Assembly: GCA_040387095.1 (NCBI GenBank)
Contig: JAZKEJ010000017.1
Span: 1-64,000 of the forward strand
Source: Methylotenera_A sp040387095
GTDB lineage: Bacteria > Pseudomonadota > Gammaproteobacteria > Burkholderiales > Methylophilaceae
DNA: 64,000 bases
Reading direction: 5' to 3'
Each line of letters opens with the position of its first letter. Position 1 is the stretch's first letter. The notes beneath the pieces were generated by a model. It searched no databases, was not told the DNA's origin, and saw only the letters and a program-made list of their open reading frames with translations. The position numbers and the translations under genes are program-made. Below, in pieces: positions 34,216 through 42,677 of this stretch.

Positions 34216-35367
34216 TTACTCAAAGAAAATAAAACCAGCTAAATAATAATCGAATAATATATCGGCAAGCAAAATGTACAGATTTTGCGATAAGCCGCTT
34301 TTATCTAAGTAACGATTATTTGCAAAATCTTGCATCGTTTCAATTAATACGTCTTCTACTTGCAATTTTTCGCCATTTAAATAAAAGACATCATTGGTAA
34401 ATAACAGTTGCGATTTTAAATCGAGGCGCAGGGTTTTTTGCTGTAAATGCTTGAGAAATTGCTTTTTACTTAACCCATCAGCAGGTTCAAAAAACACATC
34501 TGGCTTAGGTTCTGTCAGATACTTACCTAAAAAATCCGCCACATGTTGCTTATCCCAGCTAATTTTTTGCAGCATCTCTCTTACTTGATTAATCATGTCA
34601 TCGCTGATTTCTGCAGGATGTTTTTGCAAAGTTAAATCAGGGTCGCTATATAAAATATTTTCAGTGTTTACAAAGCTTAAGTTATCTTGCAGATAGCTTA
34701 AAAACTCATGCATCAATTCCTGTTGATTAGGTGCGCGAAAGCCGACTGAATAGGTCATGCAATCGTCGCCCATCGCGGTTCCCCAATGCGCGATTTGTGG
34801 GGGCAAGTAAAGCATATCGCCCGCTTCCAGTGTCCATTCCTGCTCAGCTACAAAGTTTTTTATTATTTTTAAAGGTGCATTTTCAATTAGGCTTAAGTCA
34901 TTTTGTGTGCTGATTTTCCAATTTCTGCGTCCGCTACCTTGCAACAAAAAAACGTCATAGCTATCGATATGCGCGCCAACTCCACCGCCATCTGGCGCGT
35001 AGCTCACCATCAAATCATCCAAGCGCGCGTGGGGAATAAAATTAAACTGCGCCAATAAATCCGCCGCTTCCGGCAGAAAATGATTCACACTTTGCACAAG
35101 CAAAGTCCAATCTTTATCAGCCAATTTGGCAAAATCCTCATCGTCAAATGGACCGTTTTTGACAGTCCATTTTGCACCATTCTTTTGCACGATTCTGGCT
35201 TGCACATCCTCCTCGCACGCCAAGCCAGCTAATTCGTCTGGCGTTAACAATCCGGCAAAATCAGGCATCGCGTTTCTAATCAGTAAGGGTTTTTTCTGCC
35301 AATATTCAGCCAAAAATTGTGCTGGCGTTAAGCCGTTTAAAAGAACAAGTGGATGTAAATTAGACAT
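34216..35367 (-). CDS. roxA: Ribosomal protein uL16 arginine 3-hydroxylase (RoxA/YcfD, JmjC cupin)
   Basis: A 2-oxoglutarate/Fe(II) oxygenase that hydroxylates an Arg of ribosomal protein L16. The 383 residues match the family. The iron ligands are visible as His133 and Asp135 in GVGAHIDSYDVFLLQ and His194 in LPPQIAHWGTA, the same spacing as YcfD; RNWKIS supplies the substrate strand. The C-terminal winged-helix part (about 255-383) mediates dimers. Neighbours give no extra hint. Confidence 0.92.
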   Translation of the reverse strand: MSNLHPLVLLNGLTPAQFLAEYWQKKPLLIRNAMPDFAGLLTPDELAGLACEEDVQARIVQKNGAKWTVKNGPFDDEDFAKLADKDWTLLVQSVNHFLPEAADLLAQFNFIPHARLDDLMVSYAPDGGGVGAHIDSYDVFLLQGSGRRNWKISTQNDLSLIENAPLKIIKNFVAEQEWTLEAGDMLYLPPQIAHWGTAMGDDCMTYSVGFRAPNQQELMHEFLSYLQDNLSFVNTENILYSDPDLTLQKHPAEISDDMINQVREMLQKISWDKQHVADFLGKYLTEPKPDVFFEPADGLSKKQFLKHLQQKTLRLDLKSQLLFTNDVFYLNGEKLQVEDVLIETMQDFANNRYLDKSGLSQNLYILLADILFDYYLAGFIFFE

Positions 35368-35500
35368 GGGTTTTCAGGTTTTTCGAGATTGAACATATGA
35401 TAACCTATGAATCCACGCACATAAAAAACATCAATTGCGATGCTATACAAGTTGGTATATATTGATGCTTGAATATAGAGTATTTAAAGCGAGGTGAAAG

Positions 35501-35872
35501 ATGACGACAGCGACTGATATCAACGATTATGATGCGATTTCAAAAGTGATTCAACACTATATTGACGGCGCAAAAACCGGCAAGGGCACACTAATGAAGC
35601 CGGCTTTTCATGATGATGCCACCATATTTGGTTATGTCGGCGCCGATTTGTTTGCAGGTCCTATTCAAGGGCTTTATGATTGGAACGATGCAAACGGCCC
35701 CGCGGCTGGAATCGTTTCGCGTATTATAAATATCGAAGTAGTGGGAACGGTTGCCAGCGTTCGTTTGGAATCGGATAATTGGACAGGACATCGCTTTACG
35801 GATTTTTTCAATTTGCTGAAAGTAGACGGCAAATGGAAGGTGATGAATAAAGTGTTTCATTTGCATGCTTAA
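35501..35872 (+). CDS. NTF2-like (lumazine-binding type 2) protein
   Basis: A 123-residue single-domain protein of the NTF2/SnoaL superfamily (DYDAISKVIQHYIDGAKTGKGTLMKPAFHDDATIFGYV...RFTDFFNLLKVDGKWKVMNKVFHLH), close to the putative lumazine-binding group. These small alpha+beta barrels bind hydrophobic ligands or act as isomerases. It precedes the molybdopterin oxidoreductase by 62 nt on the same strand and may be its partner; the ribosome binding site is GAGGTGAA. Confidence 0.82.
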   Translation: MTTATDINDYDAISKVIQHYIDGAKTGKGTLMKPAFHDDATIFGYVGADLFAGPIQGLYDWNDANGPAAGIVSRIINIEVVGTVASVRLESDNWTGHRFTDFFNLLKVDGKWKVMNKVFHLHA

Positions 35873-35934
35873 AAAGTTAACCATTAAAATGCATTAAAAA
35901 ATATAATTAATTGGTATTTGTTTGAGGAGAAATT

Positions 35935-38067
35935 GTGATGAATAAAGCGGTAGATACTGGCATTAAAACCTTTCACGGCGGCTGTCCACACGATTGCCCG
36001 GACACTTGCTCAATGGTTTACAGCGTGCAGGATAACAAACTAATTTCAGTCAAAGGCAATGCCGATCATCCCATGACGCGTGGTGGTCTGTGCGTCAAAC
36101 TCAAAGATTACGAAAAGCGCCATTATCATCCAGACCGTTTGCTGTACCCGATGAAACGCACTGGCCCAAAAGGCAGCAAACAGTTTGAAAGAATCACTTG
36201 GGATGAGGCGCTGGATACCATCGTAGATAAATGGCAATCAATCATTAAAGAAAGCGGCCCGCGTGCAATTATGCCGGCCAGCTATTTGGGTAACCAAGGT
36301 TTAGTACATGGCTTAAATGGCGGCGATGCTTTTTTTAATCGCTTAGGCGCAACGGTGACTGAGCGCACATTCTGTGGCGAAGGCTCATGCACCGCATGGT
36401 TGCTGACTGTTGGGCCAACGGCAGGCGTGTGTCCAGAGAGTTTTATCCACTCTAAATACATTATTATTTGGGCATGTAATTCGGTTTCGACCAATTTGCA
36501 TCACTGGCATATTATTCACGAAGCGCAGAAAAAGGGTACAAAAGTAGTCGTTATCGATTCTTACGCGTCTAAAACTGCTAAAGAAGCCGATTGGCATATT
36601 GCGCCAAAACCTGGTACTGATGGCGCATTGGCGATGGCGATGATGAACGTAATTATTGAAGAAGGCTTGGTAGACCAAGATTATGTCGATAATTATACGG
36701 TTGGTTATGCCGAATTAGCTGAGCGTGCCAAAACTCGCACGCCGGAATGGGCAGAGCAAATCACTGGCATACCAGCGGAAGATATCCGCAAATTAGCCAG
36801 AGAATACGCCACAACGCCACCAGCGGCTATTCGCTTGGGTGTCGCGTTAGAAAGAAGTTATGGCGGCAGCCAAGCCATTCGCGCTGTCACTTGCTTGCCC
36901 GCTTTAATAGGCGCTTGGCGCCATGTGGGCGGCGGTGCGTTGCAATTCCCAGTGTGGGAGCATCCGTATAAATTCGATGTGATTTCGCGCCCAGATTTGA
37001 TTCCAGAAGGCACGCCAGTGGTGAATATTTTGCAACTTGGCCGCGTGTTAACGAATGAAATTGAGCTTGAAATACCGATTAAGTCGTTGATGGTTTGGAA
37101 TACCAACCCGGTGACGCAATCGCCCGAAACGGACAAGATTATTAAAGGTTTGCAGCGTGAAGATTTGTTCACCATTGTGGCGGATCACTTTATTACTGAT
37201 ACCGCCGCTTATGCCGATATCGTGTTGCCCGCCACTATGGGCGCGGAAATGGAAGACATGATTCTGTCATGGGGACATTTGTATCTGACTTACAACGCCA
37301 AATGCGTCGATGCGCCGGGCGAGGCGATTTCGAATAACGAGATTTTCCGCCAATTGGCCAAACGCTTGGGTTTTGAAGAAGACAATTTCAAATGGAGTGA
37401 TTCTGAATGTTTAGAGAATTACGTCGATTGGAACGCGCCAGCTTGTGACGGGATCGATTTAGCCTATTTGCGTGAGCATGGTTTTGCGCGTTTAAATGTG
37501 GGTACAAAAGATAACCGCGCACCGCATAAAGAGGGCAACTTCCCTACGCCAACCGGTAAATGCATGTTTTTGGTAGAAGGCGCTAAAAACTTTGTGGCAG
37601 GGCCGTTCCGTCAAATGTATGAAGGCTTTCAGCCGGGCGAGGATTTAGATGCGTTGCCCGATTACGTTGCTTCGCGCGAATCGGCCGATAGCAATCCAGC
37701 ATTAGCAGCAAAATATCCGTTAAGTATCATCTCGCCAAAAAGCCACGGCTTTTTAAATTCTTGCTATGGCAATGTAGCCGATAAAATCAAAGTACAAGGC
37801 GAGCAGTTTGTGATGATTAACGCTGCCGATGCCGATATGCGCGGCATTAAAGAGGGCGCGAAAGTGCGTGTGTTTAATGAGCGCGGCGCGTTTGAAGGCG
37901 ATGCGCGGATTACCAATGATGTGAATCCGGGCATTGTGGTGGCAACGCTGGGTTATTGGCGCCAGCTAAATAAAGGCACGGTGAATTGTATTAGTTCGGC
38001 GGAGTTCGGGGATATGGGGCATTCGACTACGTTTTCGGATAATTTGGTGGAAGTGGAGTTGGGTTAA
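35935..38067 (+). CDS. Molybdopterin-dependent oxidoreductase, formate dehydrogenase/DMSO reductase superfamily
   Basis: A 710-residue Mo/W-bis-MGD enzyme. The N-terminal [4Fe-4S] motif is C17-x3-C21-x3-C25-x27-C53 (GGCPHDCPDTCS); the dinucleotide domains follow (about 60-560) and the C-terminal cofactor domain (about 600-710: SHGFLNSCYGN...ADMRGIKEGAKVRVFNERG). There is no twin-arginine signal, so it works in the cytoplasm, and no electron-transfer subunit adjoins. The substrate cannot be told: the family includes formate, thiosulfate and aromatic oxidoreductases. ATG at 35938 or GTG at 35935 with GAGGAGA upstream. Confidence 0.88.
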   Translation: MMNKAVDTGIKTFHGGCPHDCPDTCSMVYSVQDNKLISVKGNADHPMTRGGLCVKLKDYEKRHYHPDRLLYPMKRTGPKGSKQFERITWDEALDTIVDKWQSIIKESGPRAIMPASYLGNQGLVHGLNGGDAFFNRLGATVTERTFCGEGSCTAWLLTVGPTAGVCPESFIHSKYIIIWACNSVSTNLHHWHIIHEAQKKGTKVVVIDSYASKTAKEADWHIAPKPGTDGALAMAMMNVIIEEGLVDQDYVDNYTVGYAELAERAKTRTPEWAEQITGIPAEDIRKLAREYATTPPAAIRLGVALERSYGGSQAIRAVTCLPALIGAWRHVGGGALQFPVWEHPYKFDVISRPDLIPEGTPVVNILQLGRVLTNEIELEIPIKSLMVWNTNPVTQSPETDKIIKGLQREDLFTIVADHFITDTAAYADIVLPATMGAEMEDMILSWGHLYLTYNAKCVDAPGEAISNNEIFRQLAKRLGFEEDNFKWSDSECLENYVDWNAPACDGIDLAYLREHGFARLNVGTKDNRAPHKEGNFPTPTGKCMFLVEGAKNFVAGPFRQMYEGFQPGEDLDALPDYVASRESADSNPALAAKYPLSIISPKSHGFLNSCYGNVADKIKVQGEQFVMINAADADMRGIKEGAKVRVFNERGAFEGDARITNDVNPGIVVATLGYWRQLNKGTVNCISSAEFGDMGHSTTFSDNLVEVELG

Positions 38068-38087
38068 ATATTATTAGGGAGTTTATT

Positions 38088-38951
38088 TTGAAAAAAACTG
38101 ATTACATAATTCGTCAAATCAGAAAATCATATAATAAAAAATATGAAAATTATGTTGTTACAAGAATTTGGCATTTAATAAATAATTTAGACATAAAGTT
38201 TGTCACTCAACAACATGTCACTAGACCAGATGGCCGTGCATTGACTGATATGTATTTTCCACAGATCCAATTGCATATTGAAATAGATGAACCATCAAAA
38301 TCACATTTTGATTCAGGCGGCATACAAGTTGAGCGTGATATTGTGCGTCAACAAGACATCATTAATGCAACCAATCATTCTTTGAAAAGAATTAATTGTT
38401 GCGGTGATATAAAAAGTATTAATAAGCAAATTGATGAGGTAGTTAATTTTATTAATAAAGAGATTGAGTCTAAAAAAATTACACCGTGGAACATAGATGC
38501 TGAATACGATCCACAAACTTATATTGATAGAGGCTCTATTTCCGCTCAAGACGATGTTGCATTTTTAACCATAGCAGATGCATGTAATTGTTTTGGACAC
38601 AAATATAAAGGATATCAACGTGGTGGAGCGAAACATCCATACGAAGACAGAATAATTTGGTTTCCAAAGCTATACATTAATAAAGACTGGGAAAATGAGA
38701 TTACATTTGAAGAAGATATAATCTATGAGAAAAAGAAAGTTGGTCATAAAGAATATTTTGAAATTGCTAAAAGTAAACCAGGAAATCTTAAAGAGAAAAT
38801 AGCTTTTGCTCATGCTAAAAATAATTTAGGAGTTACGATGTATCGTTTTAAAGGAGTATACAAACTTAACTTAGAAGAGTCAGAAGCAAAAGGGAAATTT
38901 GTTTACTTTAAAACACCAGATCAGATTGTAAAAACCTATGCTCCGAAATAG
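38088..38951 (+). CDS. PvuRts1I/AbaSI-like modification-dependent restriction endonuclease (putative)
   Basis: A 287-residue protein, the size of PvuRts1I (about 290), which cuts DNA carrying 5-hydroxymethylcytosine or its glucosylated form as in T-even phages. The N-terminal half fits a PD-(D/E)xK nuclease: D54 in ALTDMYFP, then the strand HIEIDE (E65, D67, E68), followed by a helix. The C-terminal half (about 155-287: ADACNCFGHKYKGYQRGG, IIWFPKLYINKDWENEI, VTMYRFKGVY) is where the SRA-like base-flipping domain should be. I recognise the pattern from memory, without a search. AT-rich composition, no partner methylase and a decayed repeat next door all suggest acquisition for phage defence. 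Confidence 0.62.
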   Translation: MKKTDYIIRQIRKSYNKKYENYVVTRIWHLINNLDIKFVTQQHVTRPDGRALTDMYFPQIQLHIEIDEPSKSHFDSGGIQVERDIVRQQDIINATNHSLKRINCCGDIKSINKQIDEVVNFINKEIESKKITPWNIDAEYDPQTYIDRGSISAQDDVAFLTIADACNCFGHKYKGYQRGGAKHPYEDRIIWFPKLYINKDWENEITFEEDIIYEKKKVGHKEYFEIAKSKPGNLKEKIAFAHAKNNLGVTMYRFKGVYKLNLEESEAKGKFVYFKTPDQIVKTYAPK

Positions 38952-39482
38952 TATTAAATATATTTAAATAGATCGTTCTTGCGCGAATGGCAGACTTCTT
39001 TCTTTTGCTTAGCCAAAAAAAGCCACCTCTTAACGCTAGTTTCCTGCACTGCTATAAAAAGTTAGGCACTGCGGAACTCGCCAAATAAAATCTTTGGGTT
39101 TAAACAGTCCTCGCTGAAAGCTCCCAACTTTTTCAATCATCACAGGCGCTGTAGCAGGGGATTTTAACCAGTTAAATTTACTATCCGTGCATTTATGTGA
39201 TTTTCTATATTGGTGATATTTCTGCTGTATGCAAACTGAACTACGTAATTATTAACTTTAATTAATCACTTTTAGTTGGCAATATTGGTAAACTATTTTC
39301 GCCAATGTGCGTTGTTTAACAGAGCTTAGAATCTTTGTTCATGCATAATTCGTGTTAGTTGCTAGTAATTTGGATTAACAAGTTTTGCCAACAAATTTTT
39401 TAGCAGTTTTAGTAGTTAAGTTTTCAAGTTGGTCGTCAAACCCATGTGTTTCAATAAATGTATTTCAAAAAAGGTAAATAAA
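38952..39482. other. Long intergenic region after the endonuclease gene
   Basis: 531 bases without a credible gene. The first part (about 38993-39170) carries the dispersed-repeat remnant listed separately; the rest is AT-rich and holds the OmpA gene's promoter and leader. A frame beginning at 39429 runs into the OmpA gene but lacks a ribosome binding site. Confidence 0.55.
38993..39170 (+). repeat. Remnant of a dispersed proteobacterial intergenic repeat (putative)
   Basis: CTTTCTTTTGCTTAGCCAAA (from 38999), then TGCGGAACTCGCC (39070-39082), AAACAGTCCTCGCTGAAAG (39102-39120) and CACAGGCGCTGTAGCAGGGG. Blocks like these occur in this order in repeated intergenic sequences of many beta- and gammaproteobacteria, as I recall them. 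This copy has deletions and mismatches. Confidence 0.45.
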
Positions 39483-40145
39483 ATGCGTAATAATTTAATG
39501 GTCGGTTCTGTATTAGTGGCTTTTGTGTTGGGTGGTTGTGCAAGTATGACTGAGACGCAAAAAGGTACGGCTAAAGGCGCGGCGGTGGGTGCTGGTGTTG
39601 GTGCGGTTGTTGGCGCGATTGCTGACAAAGGTAAAGGCGCGGCAATTGGTGCGGCGGTTGGTGCTGGTGTTGGTGCGGTGGCTGGTAATGTGTGGACTAA
39701 ACGCCAAGAAGAGCAAAAACGCCAAATGGAAGAGGCGACTGCTGGTACAGGTGTTGCGGTTTCGCAAACATCGGACAACCGTTTAAAACTCGATATTCCA
39801 AGTGATGTTTCTTTTGCTGTGGGTCGTGCAGATATTCAATCTAACTTTAGACCGATTCTGGATACTTTTGTGACCAGTTTAGCCACTACGCCAAATAGCA
39901 CTGTCACCATTATCGGCCATACTGACAGTTCTGGCAGCGATGCGGTGAACAATCCTTTGTCATTAAACCGTGCTGCAAGTGTGCGTGATTATTTAGTGGC
40001 CCGCGGTGTTTCTTCAAACCGTGTAGCGATTGATGGTCGTGGTTCACGAGAGCCATTGGTGGCGAATGATACCGCTGCAAATAAAGCGAAAAACCGCCGT
40101 GTAGAGATTTTTGTGGCAGAGCCAGCACCAGTAGCTGCTCAATAA
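39483..40145 (+). CDS. OmpA-family lipoprotein with glycine zipper (YiaD-like)
   Basis: About 220 residues: lipoprotein signal ending VLGGC (Cys20), a duplicated glycine-zipper membrane stretch (GAAVGAGVGAVVGAIADKGKGAAIGAAVGAGVGAVAG, about 31-66), and a C-terminal OmpA domain (about 105-215) that holds peptidoglycan, with GHTDSSGSDAVNNPLSLNRA and AKNRRVEIF. The start is the ATG at 39483 with AAAAAGG upstream; the frame extends to 39429 but without support. The nucleotide duplication within the zipper is visible at about 39575-39685. Confidence 0.9.
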   Translation: MRNNLMVGSVLVAFVLGGCASMTETQKGTAKGAAVGAGVGAVVGAIADKGKGAAIGAAVGAGVGAVAGNVWTKRQEEQKRQMEEATAGTGVAVSQTSDNRLKLDIPSDVSFAVGRADIQSNFRPILDTFVTSLATTPNSTVTIIGHTDSSGSDAVNNPLSLNRAASVRDYLVARGVSSNRVAIDGRGSREPLVANDTAANKAKNRRVEIFVAEPAPVAAQ

Positions 40146-40167
40146 TTTAAAGTTTAAAGCATTAAAT

Positions 40168-40193
40168 AAAAAAGGGCTGAAAAGCCCTTTTTT
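40168..40193 (+). terminator. Rho-independent terminator after the OmpA-family gene
   Basis: AAAAAAGGGCT (40168-40178) / AGCCCTTTTTT (40183-40193) with a GAAA tetraloop; perfect stem. Confidence 0.93.
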
Positions 40194-40319
40194 ATTGCCT
40201 TGTATTTAACATAGAGCAAATATCTAAATATACAGCACTGTTAAATTGAGCAGATATTTATAAGCGACTTTAGAAAGCGCTAAAAGATTATATGTAATTG
40301 GTATTGCAAGATACAAGCC

Positions 40320-40514
40320 TTATTTTTCTACTTGATACCCGGATGCTTTCACTGTGAAATCCTCTACATTCTTATCAGGATTCTCAGTGATAAACTGATC
40401 TTTTCCAATCCGGTAAGCTTCTTCAACATCAAATGCGTCAATTGAGTTTTCCCAAATAGGATTGGCATCATCTGTTGCGTTCTTTTTAAAAACACTGATA
40501 TAAAACAATGACAT
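40320..40514 (-). CDS. Small hypothetical protein (64 aa)
   Basis: A 64-residue acidic protein (SLFYISVFKKNATDDANPIWENSIDAFDVEEAYRIGKDQF...) not recognised. It has no signal or membrane helix. A clear ribosome binding site (AAGGAAAG on the minus strand, 6-7 nt before the ATG) and evenly mixed composition support a real gene. Predicted strand-loop-helix-strand pattern; function unknown. Confidence 0.6.
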   Translation of the reverse strand: MSLFYISVFKKNATDDANPIWENSIDAFDVEEAYRIGKDQFITENPDKNVEDFTVKASGYQVEK

Positions 40515-40596
40515 GTTCTTTCCTTAATGAATTCAAGAAATGGGTGTGCTGGTTAACTGGCCCATATATTGTTAAACTGATTATAGTTTACACTCA

Positions 40597-41328
40597 TTAA
40601 AACGGTAAAAAAACTGCCGTTGCAATGCTTTGCATTACGCGCGAAATCAAACGTTGCGATTTTTCAGCCAAGCTGATTGCATATAAATCGGTTCGACCAA
40701 TCATCTTGCCAAACTCACGTTCAAAACTTAAATTATGATCTGTTGTATTCATTTCGTTACTCAAGAGATACAAACGGCCGCTTAAATCGCGGCTGGTGGA
40801 TAACTTCCAGGCGGCTATCTCAATATTACGCGCCACATTGTAAATACTTTGCGGATCAATGCTATCAGTAAGATAAAACTCAAATTTATTGCCGTGCGCT
40901 TTTAAAAGCATGGTGTGAATGCCGACTACAAAAGGCAGTACGCGGTCACCTCGATAGTTAGGATTGAAGGCTAAAAAAATCGCATCCGTACCTTGTTTGT
41001 TATCGATTTCTTTAAATTGATAATGATGTTGCAACTCACCATCAAACACCCAATCCACCATTTTTTCAACGGGGTCGGGCGTTGTTTTAGCCAACTCTTG
41101 CGGATTACGTTTATACAGTTTGGTCATCAATTTGCGTAAACTTTGTGTATTCTCGTATAGCTCAACATCCGCCATGCGGTCGAAATCATTTTTCATTAAT
41201 TGGCTGGCAGAACTTCTATCGCCTCGCGCTGGAATGACGTTGGGATCTATTTTCTGGTTTGACGCGCAAGCGCAGATTAAGCTACATAAAAGGCATAAAC
41301 TAAAAATTCCAAGACAAGGTCGTTTCAC
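40597..41328 (-). CDS. Conserved lipoprotein of unknown function
   Basis: A 243-residue predicted lipoprotein: signal MKRPCLGIFSLCLLCSLICAC with the lipobox Cys at 21, then a soluble domain with VLPFVVGIHTMLLKAHGNKFEFYLTDSIDPQSIYNVARNIEIAAWKLS. A C-terminal hydrophobic stretch is also seen. I do not recognise the family. Its start overlaps the phoR stop (41325-41328) by 4 bases, so it is the third gene of the phoB-phoR transcript, which suggests expression under phosphate limitation. Confidence 0.72.
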   Translation of the reverse strand: MKRPCLGIFSLCLLCSLICACASNQKIDPNVIPARGDRSSASQLMKNDFDRMADVELYENTQSLRKLMTKLYKRNPQELAKTTPDPVEKMVDWVFDGELQHHYQFKEIDNKQGTDAIFLAFNPNYRGDRVLPFVVGIHTMLLKAHGNKFEFYLTDSIDPQSIYNVARNIEIAAWKLSTSRDLSGRLYLLSNEMNTTDHNLSFEREFGKMIGRTDLYAISLAEKSQRLISRVMQSIATAVFLPF

Positions 41329-42566
41329 GCAACTAACTCTATTTTCTTGAACACAACGCAGGATTTTGGGAAAACAATGCTAAATGTGCTGCCAACGCCT
41401 AATTCGCTTTCAATTTCCAGCCTTGCGTGGTGGCGATTTAAAATATGTTTAACAATCGCCAAACCCAAACCTGTGCCGCCTGTTTCACGGCTACGGCCGC
41501 GGTCAACGCGATAAAAACGTTCGGTCAATCGATCAATATGTTGTTGCTCAATACCAATACCCGTGTCGCGCACACTGAAAACTGCCAAATCGCCGCGCGA
41601 TTTCCAGCTAATAAAAATGTCGCCACCAGCGGCTGTATAGCGAATGGCGTTGCTGGTTAAGTTGCTTAACGCACTATAAAGCTCTTCTTGGGCGCCTTTG
41701 ATATTCAGATTGGTATCAGTTTCTAAATGCACATGATGTGGCGTTTTACTCAAACTGCTACTTAAACTTTTTGCATCATTCTGTATCTGATTCAGCAACT
41801 TTGTCATATCAATTTCGGTGTCATCCGGGCTTTGTGTATTGCTTTCAATGGTGGATAAAGTGAGCAAGTCTTCAATAATGCGACGCATACGACCGGTTTG
41901 AGCCAGCATCATGTCAAAGTAATTTTTTAAGCTTGCTGGTATTGCACCTTCCATATCATCTAGCGTCTCTAAGAAGCCGCCAACCACAGTCAGAGGTGTG
42001 CGCAATTCATGCGACACGTTTGCAATAAAATCGCGCCGCATCACTTCGGTTTTTTCTAACACGGTAACATCGCGGCAAATAAGCAGCTTTTGCTTAGAAC
42101 CAAAGGGAATTAGTTGAATTTCAAGTGTTATCTCTGGGTTGCGCCAAGACTTTAACTTTATCGGATCGAGTTTAATGGGCTCTGGTTTAATTACATCCTT
42201 TGCGATGCCATTCGCCTGAATAAACTGTTCTTGCGACTGCAGATAATCCACAAAATCGCTGTGCCGCACTAAATAGCTGATGGGCTTATTTACATCTTTT
42301 TTTAGGTTAATGCCTAGTTGGCTTTCGGCTGGCGGATTGCACCATTCAATTTCGTTGTCNNNNNNNNNNNNNNNNNNNNNNNNNNNNNNNNNNNNNNNNN
42401 NNNNNNNNNNNNNNNNNNNNNNNNNNNNNNNNNNNNNNNNNNNNNNNNNNNNNNNNNNNCATAATGTAATCAGAGCGGTGGTTGCGTCAGCCGCGGCCCA
42501 AATAACCAGACAGAGCAAGCTTAAGATTAACCCTAACCAAAACGCATTCCAACGAATATCTTGCAC
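41325..42566 (-). CDS. phoR: Phosphate-regulon sensor histidine kinase PhoR (interrupted by an assembly gap)
   Basis: Membrane histidine kinase that phosphorylates PhoB when phosphate is low. 42460-42566 encode the N-terminal membrane segment (35 residues); 41325-42359 encode 345 residues: PAS-like region (EWCNPPAESQLG), the phosphoacceptor HELRTPLTVVGGFLE, and ATPase boxes N (LSNLTSNAIRYT), G1 (DTGIGIE) and G2 (GGTGLGLAI). The 100 Ns between are a placeholder. Compared with E. coli PhoR, roughly 50-80 residues are missing there, so the in-frame reading through the Ns is chance. The 3' end overlaps the next lipoprotein gene. Confidence 0.92.
   Translation of the reverse strand: MQDIRWNAFWLGLILSLLCLVIWAAADATTALITLXXXXXXXXXXXXXXXXXXXXXXXXXXXXXXXXXXDNEIEWCNPPAESQLGINLKKDVNKPISYLVRHSDFVDYLQSQEQFIQANGIAKDVIKPEPIKLDPIKLKSWRNPEITLEIQLIPFGSKQKLLICRDVTVLEKTEVMRRDFIANVSHELRTPLTVVGGFLETLDDMEGAIPASLKNYFDMMLAQTGRMRRIIEDLLTLSTIESNTQSPDDTEIDMTKLLNQIQNDAKSLSSSLSKTPHHVHLETDTNLNIKGAQEELYSALSNLTSNAIRYTAAGGDIFISWKSRGDLAVFSVRDTGIGIEQQHIDRLTERFYRVDRGRSRETGGTGLGLAIVKHILNRHHARLEIESELGVGSTFSIVFPKSCVVFKKIELVA
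42360..42459. other. Assembly gap (100 N) inside phoR
   Basis: Exactly 100 N, the usual placeholder for unknown length. The flanks share no overlapping sequence, unlike the cysS gap. The missing part should encode the second membrane helix and start of the PAS-like domain. Confidence 0.98.
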
Positions 42567-42677
42567 AATTGCTCACCATCGATTGAGTTTGCCTATTATA
42601 ACGAGCTTTTTTATCGCTTCAACTTTTCATCCTGCAAACGATTAATAATCGTGCTTGTTAAAAATTGAGCTAAAAAA

